From assembly GCF_009696065.1 (NCBI RefSeq), contig NZ_VUMS01000011.1, positions 1 to 64,000 on the forward strand: 64,000 nucleotides of DNA. The letters are read 5' to 3'. The translations under genes were made by a program, and so were the position numbers. Under the pieces are notes generated by a model that was not told where the DNA came from, ran no database searches, and worked only from the letters and a program-made list of their open reading frames with translations. Of this stretch, positions 8,157-17,323 are shown piece after piece (positions within the stretch are counted from its first letter, which is position 1; the number at the start of each line of letters is the position of its first letter). This DNA comes from Oliverpabstia intestinalis (GTDB lineage: Bacteria > Bacillota > Clostridia > Lachnospirales > Lachnospiraceae).

Positions 8157-8259
8157 GTATATACTTAAAGTAACTGTGTGACGTATAGCAGTTACCATGC
8201 AGTCATTAAGCAAGGGCAAAAGTCCTTAGCATTATCAGGAGAGGAATTCTACAAATCAG

Positions 8260-9942
8260 ATGAATGAAAAAACAGAAAAAATCAAAAAAATCCGGAATCT
8301 GCTCCTTGCCGGTGGTTGTATAATCACTGCCATAATATGCCGTCATCTTCCAGCCAACAGAGAATCGGGCTGGTTGGCCTTTTTTCAGCTGACGAGGGCA
8401 TACCTGTATATCACCTTATATTGTGTCTGGGGAATTTCCCTTCAGCGAAGGATCGTCAACAGGACAGCACGAAGATGCCTGTGTGGGATCGCGTCCCTTA
8501 TGATTTTCTGGTTTGTTATTCGTACACTGAAATATGATGTGTTTTATGAACCGGTATTACGACGTTACAGCTGGTATTGCTATTATATCCCGCTGTTGTC
8601 TATTCCCTCCCTTAGTGTGATCGCGGCATTGAAGATGAGAGAAAGTGAAAATCAAAAGAGGAGACAATGGACCGGTATTTTCCTGGTGATCACAGTGGGC
8701 GTGATCCTGCTTGTTATGACCAACGATCTTCATCAGCTGGTATTCCGCTTTCCGGCAGAAAAACCATGGACAGATGATGAGTATCTTTATGGTCCGGGAT
8801 TTGTGTTTTGTGTGGCATGGATCGCTATCGGTTTTCTTACTATGCTGGGTATATTAATCGCAAAATGCAGGAACCCCGAGAAAAAGAAAATGTGGCTTCC
8901 CTTTGTGCCATTAGGACTGTTTTTTATCTGGGGTATTGCCAATATATTCCGTGTCCCGTATCTGAAAATCATAGCGGGAGATATGGCGGCGGCCTGCTGT
9001 CTTTTGATCGCCGCTCTTTTTGAAAGCTGTATCCAGTGTGGGCTGATTCTGGTAAATAACCGATACGGAGAATTGTTTCAGGCTTCCAGAGGAATCAATG
9101 CACAGATCAGTGACCGGAATCTGAACATCCGTTATACAACCGGTGACGGAATCGAGCTGGATAAAGAAGAGATGAAAGAAGCACTGGAGAATCCGGGATA
9201 TGAAAAAGAAGGAATCCGTCTGAACAGTATCCCCATCAATGGAGGGTATGCTTTCTGGATCGAAGATATCCGTCAGCATCGAGCTGCTTATGAAAGTTTC
9301 TATGAGCTTCGCGAAGAACTGAGGGATCGAAACCAGCTTTTGAAACTGGAATATCAAAAAGAAAAAGAAAGAAAACAGGCGGAAGAAAAGAACCGGCTTT
9401 ACGATCTGATGCAAAAGCAGACGGCAGAACAATTTCAGCAGATCGCCGGATATGTGGATCAGCTGGAACAGTGTACGGATCACAGGGAATATCACAGACT
9501 TCTGGGGAAAATCCTGATCGTAGGGTCTTATCTGAAAAGAAGGAAGAATCTGACACTTTCCGCACTGGAAGGTAAGGAATTAAAGGAAGAAGAACTGATC
9601 CAGAGCCTGAGGGAATCCTGCAGTAATCTGATCTTTTGTGAGATTCAAGGACAGTATTATATAGAAACCGGCAAAGAAACATTACCGGCAGAACTTGTCC
9701 TGAAGGCTTATGATTTCTTCGAGCAGACCGTAGAACTGCTCCTGGAACAGGGAGGTTCCCTTTTCTATCGTCTGACAGATATGGATGGTGTCCTTCGAAT
9801 CTCAGTGAATCTTGAGGGTGTTTGCCGGACGGAGAGTCTGCAAGAAAAATATCCTTTGTTACATATGGAGCAGGAAGAAGAAAAAGAATGGTTTCTGGCT
9901 TTGCAACTGTCAGAGAAAGGAGGCAGGGATGAAATCCTTTGA
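8260..9942 (+). CDS. 7TM sensor protein without histidine-kinase ATPase domain
   Basis: 560 residues. The first 270 hold about seven hydrophobic segments in the pattern of the 7TM histidine-kinase sensor module. A PAS-like stretch follows (about 275-345), then a charged coiled coil (about 350-400) and an alpha-helical C-terminal region. No H box, N box or G box of a kinase is seen, so it probably senses a signal and passes it to the kinase encoded next. The next gene starts 14 bp before this one ends, so the two are translationally coupled. The ribosome site AGGAGAGG (8237-8244) is unusually far from the ATG (about 15 bp). Ligand unknown. Confidence 0.75.
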   Translation: MNEKTEKIKKIRNLLLAGGCIITAIICRHLPANRESGWLAFFQLTRAYLYITLYCVWGISLQRRIVNRTARRCLCGIASLMIFWFVIRTLKYDVFYEPVLRRYSWYCYYIPLLSIPSLSVIAALKMRESENQKRRQWTGIFLVITVGVILLVMTNDLHQLVFRFPAEKPWTDDEYLYGPGFVFCVAWIAIGFLTMLGILIAKCRNPEKKKMWLPFVPLGLFFIWGIANIFRVPYLKIIAGDMAAACCLLIAALFESCIQCGLILVNNRYGELFQASRGINAQISDRNLNIRYTTGDGIELDKEEMKEALENPGYEKEGIRLNSIPINGGYAFWIEDIRQHRAAYESFYELREELRDRNQLLKLEYQKEKERKQAEEKNRLYDLMQKQTAEQFQQIAGYVDQLEQCTDHREYHRLLGKILIVGSYLKRRKNLTLSALEGKELKEEELIQSLRESCSNLIFCEIQGQYYIETGKETLPAELVLKAYDFFEQTVELLLEQGGSLFYRLTDMDGVLRISVNLEGVCRTESLQEKYPLLHMEQEEEKEWFLALQLSEKGGRDEIL

Positions 9943-11263
9943 AACATTCGGTATATTTGTCCAGGAAATGATTCTGGTTGCTCTTTTTTTCTTGATTCTG
10001 GTGGAAATCCGGCTGTTGTGTATCCAGCATTCCAGAAAGCGGAAGGCAGAGGTAATGGCTGTCAATTTTCTTTTACTGATTGCCAGCTACGGAATCCTGA
10101 CCGATCTGCTGAGCGATTATCTGGCCATATGGGAAGGGAAAAACAGACTTCTTCATATTGCGGCCCGTTGGCCTGTAGGATTCCTTTTTTTCCTTATTCT
10201 TGCAGATAACGGTTATCTGATACGTCGCATCCGGAACGAGGATGAAAAATATAAAAAAGACTTGTCCGTATACTCCATCAAACAGACGCTGGATCACCTG
10301 AAATGCGGAATCTGCTTTTGCGATGATATCGGACAGATCGTATTATGCAATGAAAAAATGTATCAGTTAGGCTATATGCTTACCGGGGAGAATCTGCAAA
10401 GTTATCTGCTTTTAAAAGAAGCACTGGAGGCAAAACAATATTCCAACGGAATCTCAAAAGTAGGGAAAAAGAAAAATCTGTATTATTTTCCGAATGGTAC
10501 CGTATGGGATTTTCGCCAGGAAAAACTGGAGGATCCCAGTCTGCAGGGTTATATACAGGTGCTGGCATTGGATGTGACCAATCTTTATTTTAACAGTGAG
10601 AAGATCCAGAAAAGCAATGAGGAACTTATCCGGCTGAATAAAGAAATAAGAAAAATGTATGAATGCATCGATGATCAGATCAGGGAAGAAGAAACTCTGG
10701 CTATGAAGATCCGTATCCATGACAGCTTCGGGCGCAGTCTCCTGGCAGTCCGACAACTTCTGGAAGAGGAAGCAGAACCGGAGAAAATGAAAGGGCAGTT
10801 AAAGACCATAAGGCAGACGGCACAGATTTTGCTGGGAAATATGGAGGAAGTACAGGACGAGAATAAAGAGTCCATCACAGAAAAGGCAGAAAAGCTTGGA
10901 ATCACTGTATTTGTCACCGGAAGCATGCCGGAGGAAGAATATCAGAAGTTATTGATCGACCAGGCGATTATGGAATGTATGACAAACTGTGCAAGGCACG
11001 CCGGTGGAACCAGGGTGTTTGTAAAGATCACAAACAATAAAGTGCTTTGTAAGGTACAGATCACCAACAATGGAAAGAAACCCGCAGAAGGATCCCAGGA
11101 GGGCGGAGGACTGACATCTCTTAGAAAAACAGTGGAGCGGGAAGGAGGAAAGATGCAGGTGATCTTTTCGCCTGAGTTTGAACTGATTCTGTTACTGTCT
11201 CATGAAAAAGACAGAGAGATCAAAAGTTCAGAGGAAGTACCTGTGAAGATACTGAACAGTTAA
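9929..11263 (+). CDS. NarL-type sensor histidine kinase
   Basis: 444 residues. The start at 9929 has AAAGGAGG (9916-9923) five bases upstream; a longer open frame begins earlier but overlaps the previous gene and has no such site. There are about three membrane helices up to residue 100, a PAS-like domain (about 118-220) and a coiled coil. The H box is R-I-H-D-S-F-G-R-S-L-L with His264 next to Asp265, as in HisKA_3 kinases. The N box is E-C-M-T-N-C-A-R-H-A-G-G (Asn353) and the G box is G-G-G-L at 392-395. It would phosphorylate the regulator encoded 29 bp downstream. Its last residues, V-K-I-L-N-S, are encoded by a copy of a dispersed repeat (see 11241-11262). Confidence 0.87.
   Translation: MKSFETFGIFVQEMILVALFFLILVEIRLLCIQHSRKRKAEVMAVNFLLLIASYGILTDLLSDYLAIWEGKNRLLHIAARWPVGFLFFLILADNGYLIRRIRNEDEKYKKDLSVYSIKQTLDHLKCGICFCDDIGQIVLCNEKMYQLGYMLTGENLQSYLLLKEALEAKQYSNGISKVGKKKNLYYFPNGTVWDFRQEKLEDPSLQGYIQVLALDVTNLYFNSEKIQKSNEELIRLNKEIRKMYECIDDQIREEETLAMKIRIHDSFGRSLLAVRQLLEEEAEPEKMKGQLKTIRQTAQILLGNMEEVQDENKESITEKAEKLGITVFVTGSMPEEEYQKLLIDQAIMECMTNCARHAGGTRVFVKITNNKVLCKVQITNNGKKPAEGSQEGGGLTSLRKTVEREGGKMQVIFSPEFELILLLSHEKDREIKSSEEVPVKILNS
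11241..11262 (+). repeat. Family C repeat end inside kinase 3' end
   Basis: The 22 bases differ at one position from the 28470-28491 copy (A for G at the ninth base) and are close to 12036-12057. It runs through the final codons and into the stop of the kinase gene. No opposite end of the element is visible nearby. Confidence 0.7.
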
Positions 11264-11292
11264 AAGAAGAATAAAAAGGGAAGTGATGAAAA

Positions 11293-11937
11293 ATGAAAAT
11301 ACGAGTGTTACTTGTGGAAGACCAGAAGATTATGCAGAAGTATTTCGCCAGCATGGTGCAGGGGGATGAAAGATTCTTGTTGGTGGACGTTCTGAACGAC
11401 GGAGAAAAGGCTGTTTCTTACTGTAATCATACGGTGGTGGATCTTGTCCTGATGGACGTCCAGACCTTCCAGAACCATGACGGATTGCTAGCTGCAGAAA
11501 CTATCAAAAAACAACATCCGGCAGTGAAGATCATCGTGATCACATCTCTGGTGGATCCGGAGATCCTTACACGGGCAAAAGAGAAGGGCGCAGACAGTCT
11601 GTGGTATAAGGATCACGGACAGGAAGAAATTATGGAGGTGATCGACCGGACTTTGGAGGGAGAACATGTCTTTCCGGACAAGGCGCCGGCCGTGGAGCTG
11701 AAGTGGATGAAAAGCGATGAGATCAGTCCCCGGCAGCTGGAGATGCTGAGACTGTATATCAAAGGCTATTCCTATTCGGAGATTGGGAAACAGATGAACT
11801 GTTCGGCAGCAGGAGTTCGATGGAATTTTCAGGATATGATAGCAAAAGCCGGCTATTCCTGTAAGGAAGAATTACTGGCTGCAGTACTGGAAAGCAAGCT
11901 GGTCGTAAGTACATTGAAAGGTTGGCAGACATTATAA
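11293..11937 (+). CDS. Response regulator, REC plus LuxR-type HTH
   Basis: 214 residues. The receiver domain has acidic Glu9/Asp10, the phosphoacceptor Asp55 in L-V-L-M-D-V, Thr84 and Lys106. The output domain from about 148 is a LuxR/NarL helix-turn-helix (I-S-P-R-Q-L-E-M-L then S-E-I-G-K-Q-M). The gene sits in one operon with the 7TM protein and the kinase. The SPFH/zinc-ribbon envelope module begins about 155 bp downstream in the same direction and is a natural candidate target; that link is inference from position only. Confidence 0.9.
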   Translation: MKIRVLLVEDQKIMQKYFASMVQGDERFLLVDVLNDGEKAVSYCNHTVVDLVLMDVQTFQNHDGLLAAETIKKQHPAVKIIVITSLVDPEILTRAKEKGADSLWYKDHGQEEIMEVIDRTLEGEHVFPDKAPAVELKWMKSDEISPRQLEMLRLYIKGYSYSEIGKQMNCSAAGVRWNFQDMIAKAGYSCKEELLAAVLESKLVVSTLKGWQTL

Positions 11938-12035
11938 AAAATCAATAAGTATTTTATTTGCTATCACAAGTGTTAGTGACTGACAATAAGATATCTGTAA
12001 TAATAATATTACAAAAAAGGAAAAAGATGTCGTGA

Positions 12036-12058
12036 CTGTGAAGGCACTGAACAGTTAC
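12036..12058 (+). repeat. Family C repeat end in leader of SPFH gene
   Basis: The 23 bases ending in ACTGAACAGTTAC match the right end of the elements at 28351-28491 and 45866-45945. It lies 35 bp before the next start codon. Confidence 0.7.
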
Positions 12059-12093
12059 GAAAAACTATGTATAAAAAGAAGGGAGAAAATCGT

Positions 12094-13611
12094 ATGGGAC
12101 TTATAAAAGCAGCTATGGGCGCAGCAGGCGGCGTAATGGCAGATCAGTGGAAGGAGTTTTTCTACTGCGACTCCATGGATAAAGATGTAATGGTAAAAAA
12201 GGGACAGAAACGTGTTTCAGGAAGATCCTCCAACACAAAAGGCAGCGATAACATCATTACAAACGGAAGTGGAATCGCTGTTGCAGACGGTCAGTGTATG
12301 ATCATCGTAGAACAGGGTAAGATTGTTGAAGTTTGTGCAGAACCAGGACAGTTTACCTTTGATTCTTCCACGGAGCCATCTGTTTTTACCGGTAGTCTTG
12401 GATCCAGTATCGAAGCAACCTTTGCAACTATCGGAAAACGATTCACCTATGGAGGAGATACCGGAAAAGATCAGAGAGTGTATTATTTCAATACAAAAGA
12501 GCTGATCGATAACAAGTTCGGAACACCGAATCCGATTCCATTCCGTGTAGTAGATTCCAAGATCGGACTGGATGTGGACGTGGCAGTCCGTTGCTCCGGT
12601 GTATATTCTTACCGTATCGCGGATCCGCTTCTGTTCTACAGCAACGTATGTGGAAACGTAGAAGACGAATATCGAAGAGAAGAACTGGAAAGTCAGCTGA
12701 AAACAGAATTTATCAGTGCACTTCAGCCGGCATTTGGAAAATTATCTGATCTGGAATTACGTCCGAATCAGATCGTCACTCATAATACAGAACTGGAAAA
12801 TGCCATGAACGAATCCTTATCTGCTAAGTGGGGACAGCTTCGTGGTCTGCAGGTAGTAAGTATCGCTCTGGGTTCCGTAACTTTACCGGAAGAAGATGCG
12901 GAGATGATCAAACAGGCACAGCGTACTGCGATCATGAGAGATCCAACTATGGCAGCAGCTACTATGGTTGGAGCACAGGCAGATGCCATGAAAGCAGCAG
13001 CATCCAATGAAGCAGGTGCAATGACAGGCTTTATGGGAATGGGAATGGCTATGAACGCAGGAGGCGGCGGTATGAATCCGCAGAATCTGTTCGCTATGGG
13101 TCAGCAGCAGGAAGAAGCCAGACGTCAGGAAGAAGCACAGAAAAAAGCCCAGGAAGAAGAGATCCGCAGACAGGTAGAGGCAAAACTCCGCGCAGAAGCA
13201 GCACAGCAGCAGGCAGCAGCTGCAGCGGCACCGGCTGCAGGTACCTGGACCTGCAGTTGTGGAAATATAGTCAGCGGAAAGTTCTGCCCGGAATGCGGCT
13301 CCAAGAAACCGGAACCAAAACCTGCAGAAGGATGGAAATGCGCATGCGGCAATATTGCCACAGGAAAATTCTGTCCGGAATGCGGCGCACCGAAGCCGGC
13401 AGAAGAAAAACCGGCAGAACCGGAAGGATGGACCTGTTCTTGCGGAACTGTCAATCAGGGCAAATTCTGTATGAACTGTGGAGCAAAGAAACCGGCGGAT
13501 GCACCGTTATATCGCTGTGATAAATGTGGATGGATCCCGGAAGATCCGAAAAATCCACCGCGTTTCTGTCCGGAATGCGGAGATCCTTTTAACGAATCTG
13601 ATATTCAGTAA
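12094..13611 (+). CDS. SPFH-domain protein with four C-terminal zinc ribbons (YdjI-like)
   Basis: 505 residues. The start at 12094 is preferred over an in-frame ATG at 12067 because GGGAGA stands just before it. Residues about 20-290 form an SPFH/band-7-type domain of the YdjI kind. A Met/Gly-rich segment and a Glu/Gln/Ala coiled coil follow (about 290-380). Then come three C-x-C-G...C-x-x-C-G ribbons and a final C-x-x-C-G...C-x-x-C-G ribbon. In Bacillus subtilis YdjI is encoded with PspA, YdjG and YdjH and helps localise the membrane-stress response. Here it leads a four-gene run containing YdjG-like and YdjH-like proteins, but no pspA is seen in the window. Confidence 0.88.
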   Translation: MGLIKAAMGAAGGVMADQWKEFFYCDSMDKDVMVKKGQKRVSGRSSNTKGSDNIITNGSGIAVADGQCMIIVEQGKIVEVCAEPGQFTFDSSTEPSVFTGSLGSSIEATFATIGKRFTYGGDTGKDQRVYYFNTKELIDNKFGTPNPIPFRVVDSKIGLDVDVAVRCSGVYSYRIADPLLFYSNVCGNVEDEYRREELESQLKTEFISALQPAFGKLSDLELRPNQIVTHNTELENAMNESLSAKWGQLRGLQVVSIALGSVTLPEEDAEMIKQAQRTAIMRDPTMAAATMVGAQADAMKAAASNEAGAMTGFMGMGMAMNAGGGGMNPQNLFAMGQQQEEARRQEEAQKKAQEEEIRRQVEAKLRAEAAQQQAAAAAAPAAGTWTCSCGNIVSGKFCPECGSKKPEPKPAEGWKCACGNIATGKFCPECGAPKPAEEKPAEPEGWTCSCGTVNQGKFCMNCGAKKPADAPLYRCDKCGWIPEDPKNPPRFCPECGDPFNESDIQ

Positions 13612-13631
13612 TCCGGAAGGGAGGAAGAGGT

Positions 13632-14732
13632 ATGGGTTTATTTGATAAAAAAGTATGTGATATCTGTGGTGAGAAGATTGGTCTGTTAGGAAACAGAAAG
13701 CTGGATGACGGCAATCTGTGTAAGGATTGTGCAAAAAAACTGTCTCCCTGGTTTGAGGAGCGTCGCCACAGTACAGTAGAAGATATTAAGAAGCAGCTGG
13801 CATACAGAGAACAGAACAAAGAGGCAGTTCGTAATTTCCGTGTGACCAGAGATCTGAAAGCAGACAATAATTACCATGTATTTATTGATGATAACCATCA
13901 GAAATTTGCGATTGGAACCAGGATGGATGTAGAGACCAATCCGGATATTCTGGATCTTTCTCAGGTTACAAGCTGTCGCATGGATGTGGAACAGGATCGT
14001 ACAGAAGAACAGTATCGGGATCAGAATGGCGAGATGAGAGATTATGTGCCTCCAAGATACAAATATTCTTACAAATATAAAATGATGATCGGTATCAACA
14101 GCCCCTGGTTTGACGATATGGATTTCCAGTTACATAATTTTGCCATCGATGCAAATGACCGTGGAAAGATCATGGCAGTAGAGCAGATCGGTAATCAGAT
14201 CATCGCAGCACTCTCCGGCGGCAATATGGCAGGCAACATGAACACCGGAATGTACGGTCAGCAGCCGGGAATGATGGGAAATACCCCAATGCACGGCAAT
14301 CAGCAGCCCGGTATGATGAATCAGGGCGCATATGGCCAACAGGGCAATATGAATGCCGGTATGTATGGCCAGCAGGCAGGCATGATGAACCAGGGAGCAT
14401 ACGGCCAGCAGCCGGGCATGATGAATCAGGGAGCATACGGCCAGCAGCCGGGCATGATGAATCAGGGAGCATACGGCCAGCAGCCGGGCATGATGAACCA
14501 GGGCATGTATGGCCAGCAGCCGGGCATGATGAATCAGGGAATGTACGGCCAGCAGCCAGGAATGATGAATCAGGGCAACTATGATCCGCGAGCAGGTGTT
14601 CCAAATCAGGATTACAGCCAGCCTGTACAGGGAAATCCTGCAGCAGCCGGTGGTGCCTGGGTATGCAGTTGTGGCGCATCCAACACAGGAAGATTCTGCG
14701 AATTCTGTGGACAGCCAAAACCAAATCAGTAA
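13632..14732 (+). CDS. DUF4428-type zinc protein with Gly/Gln/Met tandem repeats
   Basis: 366 residues, 20 bp after the SPFH gene. The N-terminus carries C-D-I-C-G and C-K-D-C, the DUF4428 zinc motif. Residues about 70-200 form a globular domain. Residues about 206-315 are nine or so copies of a 12-residue unit, Y-G-Q-Q-P-G-M-M-N-Q-G plus one. The last 25 residues are a zinc ribbon (C-S-C-G...F-C-E-F-C-G) nearly the same as those of the SPFH protein, suggesting the two share a partner or domain origin. Function unknown; probably an adaptor at the membrane stress complex. Confidence 0.85.
   Translation: MGLFDKKVCDICGEKIGLLGNRKLDDGNLCKDCAKKLSPWFEERRHSTVEDIKKQLAYREQNKEAVRNFRVTRDLKADNNYHVFIDDNHQKFAIGTRMDVETNPDILDLSQVTSCRMDVEQDRTEEQYRDQNGEMRDYVPPRYKYSYKYKMMIGINSPWFDDMDFQLHNFAIDANDRGKIMAVEQIGNQIIAALSGGNMAGNMNTGMYGQQPGMMGNTPMHGNQQPGMMNQGAYGQQGNMNAGMYGQQAGMMNQGAYGQQPGMMNQGAYGQQPGMMNQGAYGQQPGMMNQGMYGQQPGMMNQGMYGQQPGMMNQGNYDPRAGVPNQDYSQPVQGNPAAAGGAWVCSCGASNTGRFCEFCGQPKPNQ
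14248..14577 (+). repeat. In-frame 36-bp tandem repeat array
   Basis: The unit is 36 bp (12 codons) and the copies starting at 14397, 14433 and 14469 are nearly identical in nucleotides. Flanking copies are more diverged. It is entirely coding and in frame, so copy number can change without breaking the gene. Confidence 0.9.
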
Positions 14733-14751
14733 TCTAAGCCGGTGTGTCTGT

Positions 14752-14823
14752 CCGCATAATATGCGGTCGACATTATACAAAAATATCTGAGCTACTGTCC
14801 CCGGAAAACTTTTTCGGGGACAG
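14752..14823 (+). other. Two intercistronic hairpins
   Basis: CCGCAT-AAT-ATGCGG at 14752-14766 and CTGTCCCCG (14795-14803) with CGGGGACAG (14815-14823). Neither is followed by a long T tract, so they look like processing or attenuation structures before the next gene rather than full terminators. Confidence 0.6.
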
Positions 14824-14851
14824 AGCATAAAAAGGAGGGAGAGGGTGAGCT

Positions 14852-15964
14852 ATGGCAGATATGATGGAGTACAAATGCCCTTCTTGTGGCGGAGCCATGG
14901 AGTTTGACAGTACGACTCAGAAAATGAAATGTCCCTACTGTGATACGGAAATGGAAGTAGCCCAGTATCAGCAGATGAAGGAGAAAGCCGAAGGAAATGC
15001 CGGTGGCAATCCGGGTGGCGATACCGGAGGAAACAATGAAAACTGGTCTGATATGGGCAACAATCAATGGATGGAAGGCGAGGCAGACGGAATCAGGGTC
15101 TATGCCTGCCAGTCCTGTGGAGGAGAAATCGTTGCAGATGCCAATACCGGCGCAACAAGCTGTCCGTTCTGTGGAAACAGGGTTGTCATGAAAGGACAGT
15201 TTGCCGGAGATCTGAAACCGGATTATATCATTCCGTTTAAGAAAGATAAAAAAGCGGCAAAGGCTGCTTATTTCAACCATCTGAAAGGGAAAAAATACCT
15301 TCCAAAGGTATTTAAAAAAGAAAATCATGTGGATGAGATGAAAGGTGTCTATGTTCCTTTCTGGATCTTTGATGTAGATGCGGAAGGAAGTGTCGCATAT
15401 AACGGTGAGCGTATCACCAAGTGGAGAAATGGAGACACAGAGTACACAAAAACCGAAATGTATTCCATGCAGCGTGGAGGAAATCTGAGTTTCGCCCGCG
15501 TTCCGGCAGACGGATCCAGGAAAATGGATGATACTTTGATGGAATCCATAGAGCCTTTTGAATTCCGTGAGGCGGTTCCTTTCCAGGCGGCTTACCTTGC
15601 GGGATATATGGCAGATCGATACGATATGGACATGGAAGAACGTATGGAACGTGCCAGGGAGCGAGTGAAAAAAGCTACAGAAGATGCATTTCGAAAGACC
15701 CTGCCTCATATGGACCGTGTGACGGTAGCCAGCAGTAATGTAAATGTATGCAATGCCAGATACTGGTATGTACTGTATCCGGTATGGATCCTGAACACCA
15801 CCTGGAATGGTGAAAAATTTACCTTCGCTATGAACGGACAGAGCGGAAAACTGGTAGGCAACCTGCCGATGGACAAAAAGAAGTTCTGGATCGGCGTATC
15901 GGTTCGCGGCGGTATCATCGGACTTGTGATCTATTTGTTACTTTGGATCATTGCACTGATGTAA
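14852..15964 (+). CDS. Zinc-ribbon membrane protein (YdjG-like)
   Basis: 370 residues. The N-terminus has two zinc ribbons: C-P-S-C-G with C-P-Y-C (about 9-31), and C-Q-S-C-G with C-P-F-C-G (about 87-109), separated by a Gly/Asn-rich linker. A large domain of the YdjG kind fills the middle, and one hydrophobic helix lies at the extreme C-terminus (about 345-368), so it is probably tail-anchored with the ribbons in the cytoplasm. The start follows AAGGAGGGAG. It stands between the DUF4428 gene and the TPM-domain gene, matching the Bacillus ydjG-ydjH-ydjI grouping. Confidence 0.82.
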   Translation: MADMMEYKCPSCGGAMEFDSTTQKMKCPYCDTEMEVAQYQQMKEKAEGNAGGNPGGDTGGNNENWSDMGNNQWMEGEADGIRVYACQSCGGEIVADANTGATSCPFCGNRVVMKGQFAGDLKPDYIIPFKKDKKAAKAAYFNHLKGKKYLPKVFKKENHVDEMKGVYVPFWIFDVDAEGSVAYNGERITKWRNGDTEYTKTEMYSMQRGGNLSFARVPADGSRKMDDTLMESIEPFEFREAVPFQAAYLAGYMADRYDMDMEERMERARERVKKATEDAFRKTLPHMDRVTVASSNVNVCNARYWYVLYPVWILNTTWNGEKFTFAMNGQSGKLVGNLPMDKKKFWIGVSVRGGIIGLVIYLLLWIIALM

Positions 15965-15980
15965 GAAGGAGGGTGAGAAT

Positions 15981-17288
15981 ATGAAGCACAAATTAAAAAT
16001 TACGATACTCTCCATTTTATTCGGATTGCTCTTCGGCATACCTGTATATGCGGACAGTAATACCTATATCATTGATCAGAGCGATGTGCTGGGGGAATAT
16101 ATTTCGACGCTGAACGAAAAAGCAGAAACAATATCGGAAGAAGCGGGACTTCGCATTACCTGTATGATCACGAACACCACGGAGGGCATGGGAACTCCGG
16201 CAGTATCTGAGCAGGTGTACAAGGGACTGTTTGCCGATGATCCGGGCTTTATGCTGATCTACAGTATCGATGATCAGGAATGGTTTATCTACAGCTCAGG
16301 AATGGAGTCAGCTCCACTGACGGAGGAACAGGAAAATGAACTCTGGAACGAATTTGCCATTCAGGATTATTATGTGGATTGTGTAGATGCTTATCTGGAT
16401 GCGGCAGCTGCTATCTGCAGCGTGGATTCTCAGGGAGTGGCAGAACCGGCTGCTGCAGACAGCCAGGGCGATGACCAGACGGCAGGTGCCGATACTTCGG
16501 AAACTACAGAAGCTTCCGGTTCGAACACTCAGGAAGCCGGCAGCGCGATTCCGCAAGAAAGACAGCTTCCGCTGCTTGTGGATGATGCAGGTCTGCTGAC
16601 TGAGGAAGAAGCAGATGCTCTGCTGGATAAACTGGAGGAAATCAGTGAAAGACAGGAATGTGAAGTGGCAGTAGTCACCGTGGATTCCCTGGAAGGAAAG
16701 ACTTCACAGGATTATGCAGATGATTTCTATGATTATAACGGCTACGGCTACGGAAAAGACGATGACGGTATCCTGTTGCTGATCAGTATGGAAGACAGAG
16801 ACTATGCTATCACTACCTATGGTTTTGGTATCACAGCATTTACCGATGCAGGTCTGCAATATGTGGTAAATGATTTCAAACCTGCCTTAAGTGGAGGAAG
16901 GTATGGCGATGCCTTCAACGACTTTGCAGACTGCTGTGATAAGTTCCTTACCCAGGCCCATACGGGAGAACCATATGATGGGGATAATATGCCAAAAGGG
17001 ACAGTCCATCCCGTATATATCCCCATCTCCCTTGCAATTGGTTTCCTGATTTCTTTACTGATAGGAAGATCGAAGAGTGCAAAACTGAAAAGTGTACGGA
17101 AAAAAGAATCAGCAGCGGATTACCAGGTGGCAGGAAGTATGCGCCTGTATCAGAATTCGGATGTGCTGGTTGCATCCAACGTGACATCCAGAGTGGTATC
17201 CAGCTCCAGCGGAAGTTCCTCCGGTGGAAGCTCCACACACACAAGCTCTTCCGGAAGAAGCCATGGAGGAACATCCGGAAAGTTCTGA
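15981..17288 (+). CDS. TPM-domain membrane protein (YdjH-like)
   Basis: 435 residues. A signal peptide (about 1-25) precedes a degenerate TPM-like half (about 28-145), an Ala/Thr/Glu-rich linker, and a full TPM domain (about 190-320) with D-D-A-G-L-L and Y-G-Y-G-K-D-D-D-G-I-L-L-L. One membrane helix follows (about 348-365). The tail is Ser/Gly-rich and ends in G-G-T-S-G-K-F, the usual YdjH/YgcG ending. The TPM domain would face outside. Last gene of the envelope module; a terminator follows. Confidence 0.85.
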   Translation: MKHKLKITILSILFGLLFGIPVYADSNTYIIDQSDVLGEYISTLNEKAETISEEAGLRITCMITNTTEGMGTPAVSEQVYKGLFADDPGFMLIYSIDDQEWFIYSSGMESAPLTEEQENELWNEFAIQDYYVDCVDAYLDAAAAICSVDSQGVAEPAAADSQGDDQTAGADTSETTEASGSNTQEAGSAIPQERQLPLLVDDAGLLTEEEADALLDKLEEISERQECEVAVVTVDSLEGKTSQDYADDFYDYNGYGYGKDDDGILLLISMEDRDYAITTYGFGITAFTDAGLQYVVNDFKPALSGGRYGDAFNDFADCCDKFLTQAHTGEPYDGDNMPKGTVHPVYIPISLAIGFLISLLIGRSKSAKLKSVRKKESAADYQVAGSMRLYQNSDVLVASNVTSRVVSSSSGSSSGGSSTHTSSSGRSHGGTSGKF

Positions 17289-17323
17289 TGGATGGAAACA
17301 ATCGACAGCCAATATGAAAAAGG

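Noticed and set aside
14397-14504. Near-identical 36-bp units, similar in length to CRISPR repeats
   Set aside because: They are directly adjacent with no spacers and encode protein in one frame.
14130-14828. 232-residue and 174-residue minus-strand frames across the DUF4428 repeats
   Set aside because: They are mirror images of the in-frame tandem repeat; His/Leu-rich repeats on the opposite strand are an artefact.
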